A stretch of 64,000 nucleotides of DNA, taken from the NCBI GenBank assembly GCA_016125275.1, contig WGMB01000018.1:62001-126000 (forward strand), read 5' to 3'. Positions 1-11,082 of the stretch are shown piece by piece. The notes below the pieces were generated by a model. It did no database searches and was not told the origin of the DNA. It worked only from the letters and a program-made list of their open reading frames with translations. The stretch comes from Acidobacteriota bacterium. GTDB lineage: Bacteria > Acidobacteriota > Terriglobia > Bryobacterales > UBA6623. Position 1 is the first letter of the stretch. The number at the start of each line of letters is the position of its first letter. Both the position numbers and the translations under genes were made by a program.

Positions 1-2810
1 GCCCACGCCAGGGCTCCGTTGCGCTGCTGCACGCGAACGTAGTACATCTGCGTCTTGCCTTCCTGCGCCGCGCCGTCGGTCCACGAGAAGCTGACTTGGG
101 CCGTCCCCGGCTCGAAGGCGGCGATGTAGGCCGGCGACTCGCCTTCGATCTGGCGCACGATGTCGATCCGCTCGACCGGCGTTGTGCCGTGCACCACGAC
201 GTCCAGCCGCGGCAGGCTCTTGGTCGTCAGCTCATCGCCCATCAGGTGCTCGCCGGAGCGCACGTCCAGCAGGATGTTGTCGTTCGCCGCGTAGGAGTGG
301 CGCTTCTTGAAGCCGGCGATCACGCCCTCGCGGGTGGCGTCTTCCACCAACACCATGCCGTAGCTGATGTGCGTGGAGACGTGGTCCGACGAGGACTGAA
401 AGCCCAGCTTGCGGCCGCGCTTGAAGGCTTCCCACACGAAGCCCAGCGGCCGGAAGCCTTGGATGGCTTCGTCGGGGCCGCTGGGGGCCAAAGGAGCGTT
501 GGGCTCTTCGGCGCTCAGACGGTGCCCCTGAAAGATCTCCACCACCGGTTCGAGCTCCGGGTCCGCATCGCGCCAGTCGGTGCCCATGTTGGTGGAGGAG
601 GTGTGCGAGGAGCAGATGCCGCCGAAGGCTCGCAGGTAGGAGTACAAGTTGCGGATGTCATCCGAGCCGCCCTCGTAGGTCCCAAACTGCGCCTCGCGGC
701 CGTCCAGGCGGGGCAAGGGCCGCACGCCTCGCACCGCGAACATCACGTTGCGGTGCCCGGAGGGGTAGACCTGACTGCGCTCGTAGGTGTGCATCGTGAG
801 GAAGGCGCCGGGGTGGTAGTAGAGGTCTCCCTGCTTCTGGGTCAGCCACCAGAGGTAGTCGTTCTCTCGTCCGTAGTCGTGGTCGCCCGGCCCGATCCAG
901 TCCATCTGCGCCACGTCCAGGCCATAGCGCCAGACCTCCTCCAGCGGGCCGTCCCAGTCGCGGTGGCTGGAGATCTCGCTGTGCCGGTGGAACTCTCCGC
1001 GCAGAATGCGGTAGGTCTTGCCGCCGACAGTGATCTCATGCGTGCGAAGGCGTTCCACGTCGCCGCTCTCGTCGGGGTGGATCGGCATCATCGGCCGGCT
1101 TTCGCCCAGCGGGTCGACCTCGCGAAGCACGGCCGGGGCCGCCGCGCCCTCCTTTCGCAGGAAGGCCGCGTGTAAATCGTTGTCCTTGGCGTCCTGCACG
1201 CTGACTTCGCGCTTGTCCGTGGAGTAGACCGCCATCAAGCCGCCTTGGGTCGCCGACAGGGCGGGGCGGTTGTCGATCAAGCCCGACGAGCCGGGAATCG
1301 GCACGGGCTCGGCCCAGCGGTCGGCTTCATACCAGGTCGCGTACGAAGCCCAGATCTCGCCCATGCCGTTGCGCAAGGGGTGCTGGCGGTAGAGCATCCA
1401 CAGCCGGCCGGCCGGGTCGAAGGCGATCCGGGGCATGGAGATGCGGTGCTCCAGCATGGTCGGCTTTTTGGGGTCGTCGCGAAAAGTCTCCTCGGGCTCG
1501 ATGTGGAACTGCGCCTTGGTCTCGAACGCCTTGCCGGCCTCGAGCGTGCGCACCCGGATGTAGCGGTCTTGGTAGAACGGGACGGCCTGGCGGCCGGGCC
1601 AGCGGTCGCCATAGTCCTTGCCCCAGTTCTCCCCGGCGTCCTCGAAAGCCACCCAGGGGCGCCCCTTGCTGTCGACGGCCACGCTGGCGCGGGCTTCGAA
1701 GCGGGCCGAGGCGGCGACGGGCAACGGCTCGTCGAGCTTGCCGGCGGCGGCCCGGCGGGCGTACACGTCATAGTCGCCCTTGTCATAGGTGTCCCAGGCG
1801 ACCCACACGGCGCCGTCCGGCCCGGCCGCGATCGAGGGATTCCAGTCGTTGGCGGCGGACGCGGAGACGCGCGCGGGCTGCGCTCCGTCGGCCAGCTCTT
1901 GGAGCCAAATGTCGAAGTTGCCGTTCCGCCAGCCCTGCCAGGCCAGCCACAGGCGGCCCCGGGAGTCGGCGGCGGCCACGGCGTTGATGTCTGCGCCGGG
2001 CGTCTGCGTCAGGCGCTGCTCCGGTCCGAGCGAGCCGTCGGCGGGGTTGAGCGACCGCGCGTAGAGGTTCCAGTCGCCGTCCTGCTGGGCCGACCAGAGG
2101 ACTTGCCCGCCGCTCGGCCCGAAGACAATGGCCGGCCGCCAGACGTCCTGCCGCTCCTTGCTGACGCCTCCCATCCGCTGCCAGGCGCCGTCCTTGAAGC
2201 GCACCAGCCGCACTTGGTCCCCGTTGTCCGTCGGCCGCAGGCTCCCAAAGTCGCCCTTGGCCGTCGCGTCGGTCCGAACCGGAGCGCCACGGTCATAAGC
2301 CACGTAGGCGCACCAGATGGAGGAATCCGCAGCGGCGGCGCAAGCCGGGAAGTCCTCGTCCTCGCCGGTCTGTGCGATAGCCGCGGAGACCGGAGACCGT
2401 CGCACCAGCGCCTTCCCGTCCAAGAACGCCGCGGTCGTCCCCAACCCGAGGGCGCCGGGCGCAAAGCGAAACGTCCCCTGCGGCGTGGAGACCTCCGCCT
2501 CCCGGCCGCCGGCGACGGTGAACGCCGCCGAGCCGGGGCGGACCGTGTGGACGCGATCGGCCTTCTTGGTGGTCCGCTGGGCTGCGGCCTGCCAACGGTT
2601 TGGGCCGAGAATGCGTCCTCCGCGGACGCTGACTTGGCCGGACCAGTCGGCCGCCTCGGCCGAGCCCTCGCCGAGCGAGAGCGAGAAGGAGCGGGCCTCG
2701 AGATCCATCGCAACGGCGTCAGCCTGGGCCAGCGCGGGATCCGAGGAGGTCCACCACAGCAGCACGGCAGTGGTGAGGACGAGGGAAGACAACAGGGCGA
2801 GCGTGCGCAT
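1..2810 (-). CDS. Secreted beta-propeller / PHP-like (DUF3604-like) protein, 3' end outside window
   Basis: The reading frame is open from ATG 2810 to the window edge (at least 936 residues); the C-terminus is missing. The N-terminus (MRTLALLSSLVLTTAVLLWW) is a signal peptide or anchor. Residues about 150-560 hold repeated strands with WxAW and DxxxWDLY-type motifs, as in PD40/WD-like propellers. From about residue 600 a PHP-like metal site appears: EFHRHSE (H608, H610) and GDHD (H644), followed by a conserved block with SSTNMGTDW and SSDHVST. This arrangement resembles DUF3604/PHP-fold proteins of soil and planctomycete bacteria. A metal-dependent hydrolase role is inference; the substrate is unknown. 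The final visible residues (YYVRVQQ...ALAW) look like the near-terminal part of such proteins, so little is probably missing. It is transcribed away from the methyltransferase at 2872, with a -10-like box directly upstream. Confidence 0.8.
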   Translation of the reverse strand, partial: MRTLALLSSLVLTTAVLLWWTSSDPALAQADAVAMDLEARSFSLSLGEGSAEAADWSGQVSVRGGRILGPNRWQAAAQRTTKKADRVHTVRPGSAAFTVAGGREAEVSTPQGTFRFAPGALGLGTTAAFLDGKALVRRSPVSAAIAQTGEDEDFPACAAAADSSIWCAYVAYDRGAPVRTDATAKGDFGSLRPTDNGDQVRLVRFKDGAWQRMGGVSKERQDVWRPAIVFGPSGGQVLWSAQQDGDWNLYARSLNPADGSLGPEQRLTQTPGADINAVAAADSRGRLWLAWQGWRNGNFDIWLQELADGAQPARVSASAANDWNPSIAAGPDGAVWVAWDTYDKGDYDVYARRAAAGKLDEPLPVAASARFEARASVAVDSKGRPWVAFEDAGENWGKDYGDRWPGRQAVPFYQDRYIRVRTLEAGKAFETKAQFHIEPEETFRDDPKKPTMLEHRISMPRIAFDPAGRLWMLYRQHPLRNGMGEIWASYATWYEADRWAEPVPIPGSSGLIDNRPALSATQGGLMAVYSTDKREVSVQDAKDNDLHAAFLRKEGAAAPAVLREVDPLGESRPMMPIHPDESGDVERLRTHEITVGGKTYRILRGEFHRHSEISSHRDWDGPLEEVWRYGLDVAQMDWIGPGDHDYGRENDYLWWLTQKQGDLYYHPGAFLTMHTYERSQVYPSGHRNVMFAVRGVRPLPRLDGREAQFGTYEGGSDDIRNLYSYLRAFGGICSSHTSSTNMGTDWRDADPELEPVVEIFQGHRLSAEEPNAPLAPSGPDEAIQGFRPLGFVWEAFKRGRKLGFQSSSDHVSTHISYGMVLVEDATREGVIAGFKKRHSYAANDNILLDVRSGEHLMGDELTTKSLPRLDVVVHGTTPVERIDIVRQIEGESPAYIAAFEPGTAQVSFSWTDGAAQEGKTQMYYVRVQQRNGALAW

Positions 2811-2818
2811 CGCCCGCC

Positions 2819-2824
2819 ATTCTA
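2819..2824 (-). promoter_or_regulatory. -10-like box for the propeller/PHP gene
   Basis: TAGAAT on the minus strand lies 8 nt before the ATG at 2810. No convincing -35 is visible. If used, the transcript would start at or next to the start codon (leaderless). It is one of several similarly placed boxes in the window. Confidence 0.35.
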
Positions 2825-2871
2825 CTACCTAGGGTCCAGCCCGCCGGGGCGCCCTGGGTTCGCCTCGATAC

Positions 2872-3522
2872 TCAAGGCGTGAGCTTCATCGTCAGCAGTA
2901 GGGGCCAGGCCGGCTGGGCGGAGCGATCGGCGGGCTCCTGCATCTCCAGCGGCGTCAGTCCCGCGCCGAGAGCGGCCATCACGAAGTCGCTCACCTGGTG
3001 GCCCCAACTGCGCGGACGGATCTCCTCGCCGGTGCGTGGGTCGCGAAACCCAGCCGCCACGTCTTGCAGCCGCAATGCCGGATGCATCTCGATCACCACG
3101 ATCCAGCCGCTGGGCCGACAGATGCGACGCATCTCCGCGAAAGCCACGTCGAGGCGCTCGACGTGCTCCAGGGCGAGCGAGCAGAGCACGCGGTCAAAAG
3201 AGTCGTCGGCGAACGGTAGGGCTTCGCCCAAGTCGCGCTCGATGAAGCGGATCGAGCCGGACCCCGGCCGCTGGCGCGCGCGGGCCAGCATTCCGCGGGA
3301 GAAGTCGACGGCCGTGACCTTCGCGCCGGCTTCGGCCAGTGCGATCGAGTGGCGGCCGGTGCCGCAACCCAGGTCCGCCACCTCCAGGCCCTGCACCGGC
3401 CCCAGCAGGCGCCGGATCTCGCGGTTCTTCAAGTCGACCGCCGCGTTGCCCTTGTTGTCGTAGAGAGGCGCCCAGCGGTCGTAGCCTTCCCGTGCGGGAA
3501 CGATGCGCGGTGCGTCTGCCAT
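2872..3522 (-). CDS. Class I SAM-dependent methyltransferase
   Basis: 216 residues. Motif I is VADLGCGTGRHSIAL (about residues 49-63), followed by the acidic end of beta2 (VTAVDFS) and motif post-I/II (FDRVLCSLALEHVE), typical of UbiE/BioC-like class I methyltransferases (Methyltransf_11). It transfers a methyl group from S-adenosylmethionine. The acceptor cannot be told from sequence. No signal peptide, so cytoplasmic. The start lies 8 nt after the stop of the phosphatidyltransferase gene, so the two are probably co-transcribed. That context makes a lipid or quinone acceptor possible, but this is inference. Confidence 0.85.
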   Translation of the reverse strand: MADAPRIVPAREGYDRWAPLYDNKGNAAVDLKNREIRRLLGPVQGLEVADLGCGTGRHSIALAEAGAKVTAVDFSRGMLARARQRPGSGSIRFIERDLGEALPFADDSFDRVLCSLALEHVERLDVAFAEMRRICRPSGWIVVIEMHPALRLQDVAAGFRDPRTGEEIRPRSWGHQVSDFVMAALGAGLTPLEMQEPADRSAQPAWPLLLTMKLTP

Positions 3523-3530
3523 GGCTCGAT

Positions 3531-4127
3531 TCAGGCTTGCTGCGGGGGCGCCAGCGCGTTCTTGGCGTAGGAGACGCCGGAGACGACCGTCAAGCCTGCC
3601 ACCAGCACGAGCAAAGCAGTGGAGACTGTGTTGTCCGGCAGGGCCAGCACCATCAGCAATGCCAAAGCTTGCACGGAATCAGCGGCCTTGCCCAGCAGGT
3701 TCGGCAGCAGCCGCACGCCCGAGCGCAGGTAGGCGGCGATCCAGCCCAGCAGAATCAGTAGATCCCGGGCGACCACGAAGCCGCCGGCCCACAGCGGAAC
3801 CCGCCCCAGAGCCATCAAGGTGATGTAGGCGCCGTTCATGTAGAGCTTGTCCGCCACCGGGTCGAGCATCTCGCCGGTAGGGTTCACACGGGCGTGGATG
3901 TCGGGTTTGGCGCGGCGGGCGAGCCAGCCGTCGAGCACGTCGGTCGTCTGGAGCCCCAGGATCACCCCGATGGCGATCCAATCGAAGCGCCGGTCGAGCG
4001 GCGTCTGCAGCAGCACCCAAATCAGCACGGGAGCCCCGCACAGCCGGGCGAGGGTCAGGGCGTTCGCCACCTTCAACAGGAACCAGTTGACGCGGCGCTC
4101 CATTCTCTGGGTCGGCTGCTCTCCCAT
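3531..4127 (-). CDS. CDP-alcohol phosphatidyltransferase family protein
   Basis: 198 residues with about four membrane segments (for example ALTLARLCGAPVLIWVLL, FVVARDLLILLGWIAAYL). The CDP-alcohol phosphotransferase signature is present as DG-x2-AR ... G-x3-D-x3-D (VLDGWLARR, then GEMLDPVADK), as in PgsA/CLS-type enzymes that condense CDP-diacylglycerol with a small alcohol. The spacer between AR and G is 13 residues instead of the usual 8, so the exact alcohol acceptor is uncertain. A start at ATG 4103 (MERRVNW) is equally reasonable and would give 190 residues. It sits 8 nt upstream of the methyltransferase gene. Probably phospholipid head-group synthesis in the inner membrane. Confidence 0.82.
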   Translation of the reverse strand: MGEQPTQRMERRVNWFLLKVANALTLARLCGAPVLIWVLLQTPLDRRFDWIAIGVILGLQTTDVLDGWLARRAKPDIHARVNPTGEMLDPVADKLYMNGAYITLMALGRVPLWAGGFVVARDLLILLGWIAAYLRSGVRLLPNLLGKAADSVQALALLMVLALPDNTVSTALLVLVAGLTVVSGVSYAKNALAPPQQA

Positions 4128-4244
4128 GACTGCTCGGCTCGGACGAAGCCTCCCTCGAACGGGGCGGCGGCTGGGCGGGGCCCTTCGCTCCGGCCGTCTC
4201 GTCCATTGTCGCGCGTCCGGCGGAGTTCGTCGAATTCTTCCGCG

Positions 4245-6416
4245 CTATTCGATCGCCAAAGTGACGCCGGCCGGGCTGCGCCGTCCCCCGGCGGTAAACG
4301 AGACGGGGGTCGCTGCGCCGCTGCGCGCAGCGGCCGGAACCCGGGCGTTGATCTGCAGTACGCCGGCCACCAGGCCCGGGGCGCCGCCGGCATAGAGGAT
4401 TTCGGCGTTGAGGCCGTCGATGGAGACCCGCACCTCGCTGACCGGATGCGGCAGCGGCTCCGCGGCGAGGGCGCCGTCCACGCCGGCCGGCTCGGTCAGC
4501 CCCTCTCCGGTGGCGTACAGTACCACGATGTCGCCGCGGCGGGCCGGGTTGTCCGGGCCGTTCACCGAGGCGTCCTGGTTGAGGATGGCGCCTTGGCCGA
4601 CGCCGGAACCGCTCAAGGCGAACAGCGCTGGAGCGGAGGGCTCCACCCGCAGCGTCAACGGCGCCGAGCGAAAGCCGTCGCGCTCCACCTCGAGCGACGC
4701 CACCGGCAGCGCCGCCGCGGCGTACGGGACGACGGCGTTGATCTGGTTGAGGCCGACGTACAGCAGCGGCGCCGGAACCCCGTTGACCAGCACACGCACG
4801 CCTCCCAGCTCGCTCGTCACGGCTCCGCCGGCATCGAGCTGCAGCCCCAGGGCTTCCTCCGGCCCGATGGCGCGGCCGAAGAGGCTGATGATCTCGCCCG
4901 GCGCGATCACCCCGCCGAGCAGGCTGGCCCCGTTCACGATGCCGTTGGAGGTCAACCGCGGCTTGGGCTCGAAGGTGAGCTGGGCGATAAAGGCGTCGCC
5001 GCCCTCGTTGCGGATGTCGGCCAGCTCCGGCTGGATCACCCCGGGGGTCACCGGGAACTCTCGGGAGCCGGTCTCGCCGGAGATGACGACCTTTCCGCGC
5101 GCGTCGGTCGCCAGCGCGTAGCCCCTGTCGCCGGACTGTCCGCCGAGCAGCGTCGCGTACAGCACGCTCCCGTCCGTCGGATCGAGCTCCACCAGGAAGG
5201 CCTCGTCGAGCAGCCCGAACTCGGTCTGCACGGCGTCCGGCGTCGTGGGGAAGTTGCGCGAGCCCGTGGTGCCGGAGACGAACATAGCCCCCGAGAGGTC
5301 CGTGACGACGTCCGTCGCCTGGTCTTCCGACGGCCCGCCGAGCAGCGTCGATAGCTCGAGCTGCCGCAGGTCCCGGTCGAAGCGCGCCACGAAGGCGTCT
5401 CCATAAGCCACGCCGCCGCCCTGCGTCGAAGCGTTCGTCACGGGGAAGTCCGAGGTAATCGTATTGCCGGCCAGGATCGGTCGCCCGGCGTCGAGCGTCA
5501 CCGCCAAGGCTTGGTCGCAGGCGCTGTCGGCCAGGGGTCGCACGCAGGTAGCGCCTCCGAGCAGCGTGGAGGCTTCCAGCGTCGCGCCGTCCGCGCTCAG
5601 CCGGGCCACGAAAGCGTCGTCGGAGCCCTTCTGGCTCGTCTGGTAGGCGCCGGCGGAAACGGGAAAGTCCGCCGAAGTCGTCGAGCCGGCGATCCAGACC
5701 GAGCCGTCGGCGTCCAGCGTGACGGCGTGCGCCTGGTCCTGCCCCGATCCGCCCACCAAAGCGGACCATTCCAGCGTCGACCCGTCCGCGCTCAGCCGCG
5801 TGACGTACGCCGAACGGTTCGTGCCGGGCCGGCCGAGCTCGAGCGCCCCCTCGGTGGTCACGAAGTCCGGCGAGGCCGTGGTTCCGGTCACGACGGCGCG
5901 GCCGGCCGCGTCGACGGCAATGGCCTCGCCGTCCTCGAACAGAGAGCCCCCGAGATAAGTGGCGTAGACGAACCGCGAGCCGTCGGCGGACAGCTTGGCT
6001 ACGAAGGCGTCGCGCGTGCCGCCGCCAAACGTCGTTTGCGCCGCGCCGGGCGTGACGGGGAAGTCGTCGGAGAAGGTCCAGCCGGTGACGTAGGCGCAGC
6101 CCTCGGCGTCGACCGTGATGCCCTTGCCTGTTTCGCGTCCAGTCCCGCCGAAGACGGCCAGGTAGAGAATCTGCGTGCCGGTCGGGTTCAGCTTGAGCAC
6201 GAAGATGTCATACGAAGTGCCCGTGACGGAGTACAGTGCGCCGGGCGAGGCCGGCACGTCGCGTGTCTGTCCGATCACATAGATGTTGCCTTCGGAGTCG
6301 AGGGCGACGTCGGCCCCTTGCTCGCCGTACTCGCCGCCGAAGAAGGTGGCGAAATCGAGCTCGACGGCGAACAGGGACTGGCAGAGGAGGAGGGTCAGGC
6401 AGAAACGCAGGAACAT
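4245..6416 (-). CDS. Secreted SBBP-repeat beta-propeller protein with TIGR03437-type C-terminal domain
   Basis: 723 residues starting MFLRFCLTLLLCQSLFAVEL, a classic Sec signal peptide. Residues about 25-480 contain repeated units of the SBBP type (AVTLDADGSVWIAGSTTS, DFPVTPGAAQ and variants, around nine copies), which form a beta-propeller. The last ~220 residues (from NGIVNGASLLGGVIAPGE) match the TIGR03437 domain typical of Solibacter-like Acidobacteriota: LVNGVPAPLLYVGLNQINAV, VVLYATGEGLTEP, VLQINARVP. Exported and probably surface-attached; molecular role unknown. No catalytic motif seen. It diverges from the PSD1-type gene at 6463 across a 46-bp spacer. Confidence 0.88.
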   Translation of the reverse strand: MFLRFCLTLLLCQSLFAVELDFATFFGGEYGEQGADVALDSEGNIYVIGQTRDVPASPGALYSVTGTSYDIFVLKLNPTGTQILYLAVFGGTGRETGKGITVDAEGCAYVTGWTFSDDFPVTPGAAQTTFGGGTRDAFVAKLSADGSRFVYATYLGGSLFEDGEAIAVDAAGRAVVTGTTASPDFVTTEGALELGRPGTNRSAYVTRLSADGSTLEWSALVGGSGQDQAHAVTLDADGSVWIAGSTTSADFPVSAGAYQTSQKGSDDAFVARLSADGATLEASTLLGGATCVRPLADSACDQALAVTLDAGRPILAGNTITSDFPVTNASTQGGGVAYGDAFVARFDRDLRQLELSTLLGGPSEDQATDVVTDLSGAMFVSGTTGSRNFPTTPDAVQTEFGLLDEAFLVELDPTDGSVLYATLLGGQSGDRGYALATDARGKVVISGETGSREFPVTPGVIQPELADIRNEGGDAFIAQLTFEPKPRLTSNGIVNGASLLGGVIAPGEIISLFGRAIGPEEALGLQLDAGGAVTSELGGVRVLVNGVPAPLLYVGLNQINAVVPYAAAALPVASLEVERDGFRSAPLTLRVEPSAPALFALSGSGVGQGAILNQDASVNGPDNPARRGDIVVLYATGEGLTEPAGVDGALAAEPLPHPVSEVRVSIDGLNAEILYAGGAPGLVAGVLQINARVPAAARSGAATPVSFTAGGRRSPAGVTLAIE

Positions 6417-6462
6417 TCGGAGGCCTCCAGTGTACTGCGGCTGCTAGGATCTACGGTGGGCG
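6417..6462. promoter_or_regulatory. Compact divergent promoter region
   Basis: This 46-bp spacer separates the SBBP gene (minus) from the PSD1 gene (plus). It holds TACACT on the minus strand (6434-6429), 12 nt before ATG 6416, and TAGGAT on the plus strand (6445-6450), 12 nt before ATG 6463. The symmetry of placement supports two back-to-back -10 elements. No good -35 boxes are visible. Confidence 0.35.
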
Positions 6463-9400
6463 ATGCGGTACGTTCGCTGGTTCCTGGTTGGCTGTCTGGC
6501 GCTGGTCGGCGCTCCGGTGCGGGCGCTGGACTTTGGGCGCGACGTGCAACCGCTGCTCTCCGACCGCTGCTATGCCTGCCACGGCCCCGACGCCGCCAAC
6601 CGGCAGGCGGGGTTGCGGCTCGATCAGCTGGAGGCCGTGCTGCGGCCTGCCGCCTCGGGCAAGGTTCCGGTGACGCCCGGCGACCCCTCGGCCAGCGAGC
6701 TTCTGCGCCGGGTGGAGACCGCCGACGCCTCGCAGCGCATGCCGCCCGCCTACCTCGGGCATGACGCACTGAAGCCCGGTGAGATCGATCTGCTCCGCCA
6801 GTGGATTGCGCAGGGCGCTCCCTTCGAGAGGCACTGGTCGTTCGTCCCGCCGCAGCGCCCGGAGATTCCCGCGGTGTCGCAGCCGGCCTGGGCGAAGCAG
6901 CCGTTTGACGCCTTCGTGCTGGCTCGCTTGGACGCCGAGGGCCTCGCGCCGTCGCCGGAAGCCGATCCGGCCGTCTGGCTTCGCCGCATGTCCCTGGACC
7001 TGCTGGGCCTACCGCCGACGCCCGCCGAGATCGACGCCTTCCTGCAAAACGTCGAGCGGGACGGCGAAGCCGCCTACGCCAAGGCCGTGGACCGCGCGCT
7101 GGCCTCGCCCCGCTACGGCGAGCGCATGGCGATGGACTGGTTGGACGTGGCTCGCTACGCCGACACCCACGGCTTCAACAACGACTCGGCCCGGGAGATG
7201 TGGCGCTGGCGCGACTGGGTGATCGCCGCCTTCAATCGCAACCTGCCCTACGACCGCTTCCTCACCGAGCAGTTGGCCGGCGACCTGCTGCCGCACCCCA
7301 CGCTCGAGCAGCGCATCGCCACCGGCTTCAACCGAAACCACGTGATCAACTCCGAGGGCGGCATCATCGACGAGGAGTACCGCGTGGAGTACGTCGTCGA
7401 TCGCGTCCGCACGCTGGGAATGGCGTGGGTGGGGCTGTCGATCGAATGTGCCCGCTGTCACGATCACAAGTTCGACCCGATCTCGCAGAAGGACTACTAC
7501 CGCTTCTACGCCTTCTTCAACAACGTCCCCGAGATCGGCGAGGCAGGCCGCGTGGCCAACGCCGTCCCGATGATTCCCGCCCCGACGCAGGAACAGCAGG
7601 AGCGGATGGCCGCGTTGGAGCGGCGCATCGCGGAGCGGACGAGGGCGCGGAAGCCGGTGGAGCGGGATGCTCCGCCACTGGTCACGCCCGAGCCGCCGAC
7701 CGAAGCGGCTCTGCGGCTGGACTGCGCAACGGGCGACGGAGGCAAGGGCATCGACGGTTCGGCCTGTGGCGCCGGGGCCACCGAAAAGCCCGAGGAACCG
7801 GTCAAGCTCGAGAAGTCCGGCGCCTTCACCTTGAGCCTGTGGGCCCGGGCTGACCAGGCGCAGCCGGACGCGCCGCTGTTCTCCGCCAGCGACTACGAGC
7901 CCGCCGAGGCTTCCGCCAAGCACGGGCAGGGCGTGGAGCTGCGCATCGCCGGCTCGGAGGTCGAGCTGCGGCTCGCCAAGCGCTTTCCGTCCTACTCCAT
8001 CACCGTGCGCAGCGAGGGCGCGGGGATCGAGCCCGGCCAGTGGCGCCATGTGGCCGCGGTGTACGAGGGCTCCGAAGGCAAGGACTCCATGCGCGCCGAG
8101 GCCGCCTGGGTGCGTCTTTTCGTGGACGGCCGCGAGGTGGCGACGCGGGTCTTGAATGACGACATGGCCTCGGGCGTCACCCGGCTGGACTCACCCTACC
8201 GGCTGGGATGGGACAACAGCCGCGAGGGACGCCGCTTCGCGGGCAGCCTGGACCGCCTGGCCGTCTGGCGGCGAGCCCTGACCCGCGATGAGGTGCGGCG
8301 GGAGTTCCAGTCGGCCGCGCTGCCGTGGGCCCAGGCTCACTCGGACGCGCCGCTCGCGCACGACTGGCTGCAGCGGGCCGCCGCGCCCGACGAGGAGCTG
8401 GAGGGCCTGCGGGCCGAGCTCTTTGCGCTCCGCCGCAACCTGCCCACCGCCATGGTGATGCAGGAGATGGAGACTCCGCGCGAGTCGCACGTGCTGTTGC
8501 GAGGCATGTACGACGCCCCTGGAGACGCCGTGCAGCCGGGAGTCCCCGAGGATCTGCTGGGCCCTTGGCCCGCAGGCGCCCCGAAAAACCGCCTGGGCCT
8601 GGCGCAATGGCTCACGCGCCCCGACCACCCCACCACGGCGCGCGTGGTCGTCAACCGCTTTTGGCAACAGCTCTTCGGGTTGGGGCTGGTGAAGAGCGCC
8701 GGCGACTTCGGCCTGCAAGGGGACCCGCCGAGCCATCCGGAATTGCTGGACTGGCTGGCGACGGACTTCGTCGCCAACGGCTGGGACGTGAAACGGCTGA
8801 TGAAAAGTCTGGTTCTGTCGGCGACCTACCGCCAGGATTCGGCGATCTCACCCGAGCTGCGCGCCAAGGACCCGGAGAACCGGCTGCTGGCGCGTGGGCC
8901 GCGCTTCCGTCTGCCGGCGGAGGTCATTCGCGACCAAGCCCTGGCCGTCTCCGGCCTGCTCAGCGATCGCGTCGGCGGCCCGAGCGTCCATCCGTATCAG
9001 CCCAAGGGTCTGTACGACGGCGTGGTGGTCGGTGCGGCCTATCCCGGAACCACCTGGGTGGAGAGCGAGGGCGAGGATCTGTACCGCCGCAGCCTCTACA
9101 CCTTCTGGAAGCGCACGCTGCCGTATCCGGCGATGACCGTGTTCGACGCGCCGGATCGTGAGTTCTGCACGGTCCAGCGCTCCACCACCAACACGCCCCT
9201 GCAGGCCTTGACGCTGATGAACGACCCAACCTTCGTGGAGGCTTCGCGCAAGCTGGCCGAACGAGCGTTGCGCGAGGGCGGGGAAGAGACCGCCGGACGC
9301 ATCGCCCTGGCCTTCCGGCTGGCTACGGGCCGCAACCCCGACGCGGCCGAGGCGACCTTGCTGCGGCAGTCGTTCGACGAGCTGCTGCGGTCGTTCGAAG

Positions 9401-9533
9401 ACTCCGACGAAGCCGGCGCGCTGCTGGAGGTCGGCGCGTCGCCCGCCGACGGCTCGGTCCCGCCCAAAGTCTTGGCCGCCTACACGGCGCTGGCGAGCAT
9501 GATCCTGAACCTGGATGAGGTGATCACCAAGGG

Positions 9534-9537
<4 letters not shown>
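6463..9537 (+). CDS. PSCyt1-DUF1549-LamG-DUF1553 (PSD1) protein
   Basis: 1,024 residues. After a signal peptide (MRYVRWFLVGCLALVGAPVRA) comes a planctomycete-type cytochrome C domain with CYACH (C36, C39, H40). DUF1549 (PSCyt2) follows at about residues 130-345 and contains a second CxxCH-like motif, CARCHDH (C329-H333). A LamG/concanavalin-type domain spans about residues 450-610 (FTLSLWARADQAQ, QWRHVAAVYEG, LFVDGREVA). DUF1553 (PSD1) occupies about residues 690-1000 (NRFWQQLFGLGLV, TNTPLQALTLMNDPTFVEA). Such proteins pair with DUF1501 partners, as here, with the next gene overlapping by 4 nt (ATGA). The family is widespread in Planctomycetes and Acidobacteriota. A role in periplasmic polysaccharide or redox chemistry has been suggested from context only. 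Confidence 0.93.
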
Positions 9538-10958
<1,421 letters not shown>

Positions 10959-11082
10959 CGCGCGCGTAGGTCGTTGGGCCTATACATTCTGAGTAAGTCG
11001 AGACGTAGAAGGGTCCTCGGCCGCATGATCGGCTCAAGACTACGACGACCAACCATTCGACTGTGGAGCGGATCAAGTCAAC

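Noticed and set aside
1245-2882. 545-residue plus-strand frame opposite the propeller/PHP gene
   Set aside because: Gly/Arg/Val/His-rich shadow of a GC-rich gene; the minus strand carries recognisable domains and a signal peptide.
3679-5769. 696-residue minus-strand frame
   Set aside because: Arg/Gly-rich low-complexity product overlapping two well-supported genes in another frame.
10959-11082. Possible tRNA or small RNA in the spacer
   Set aside because: No cloverleaf arms or CCA end could be drawn.
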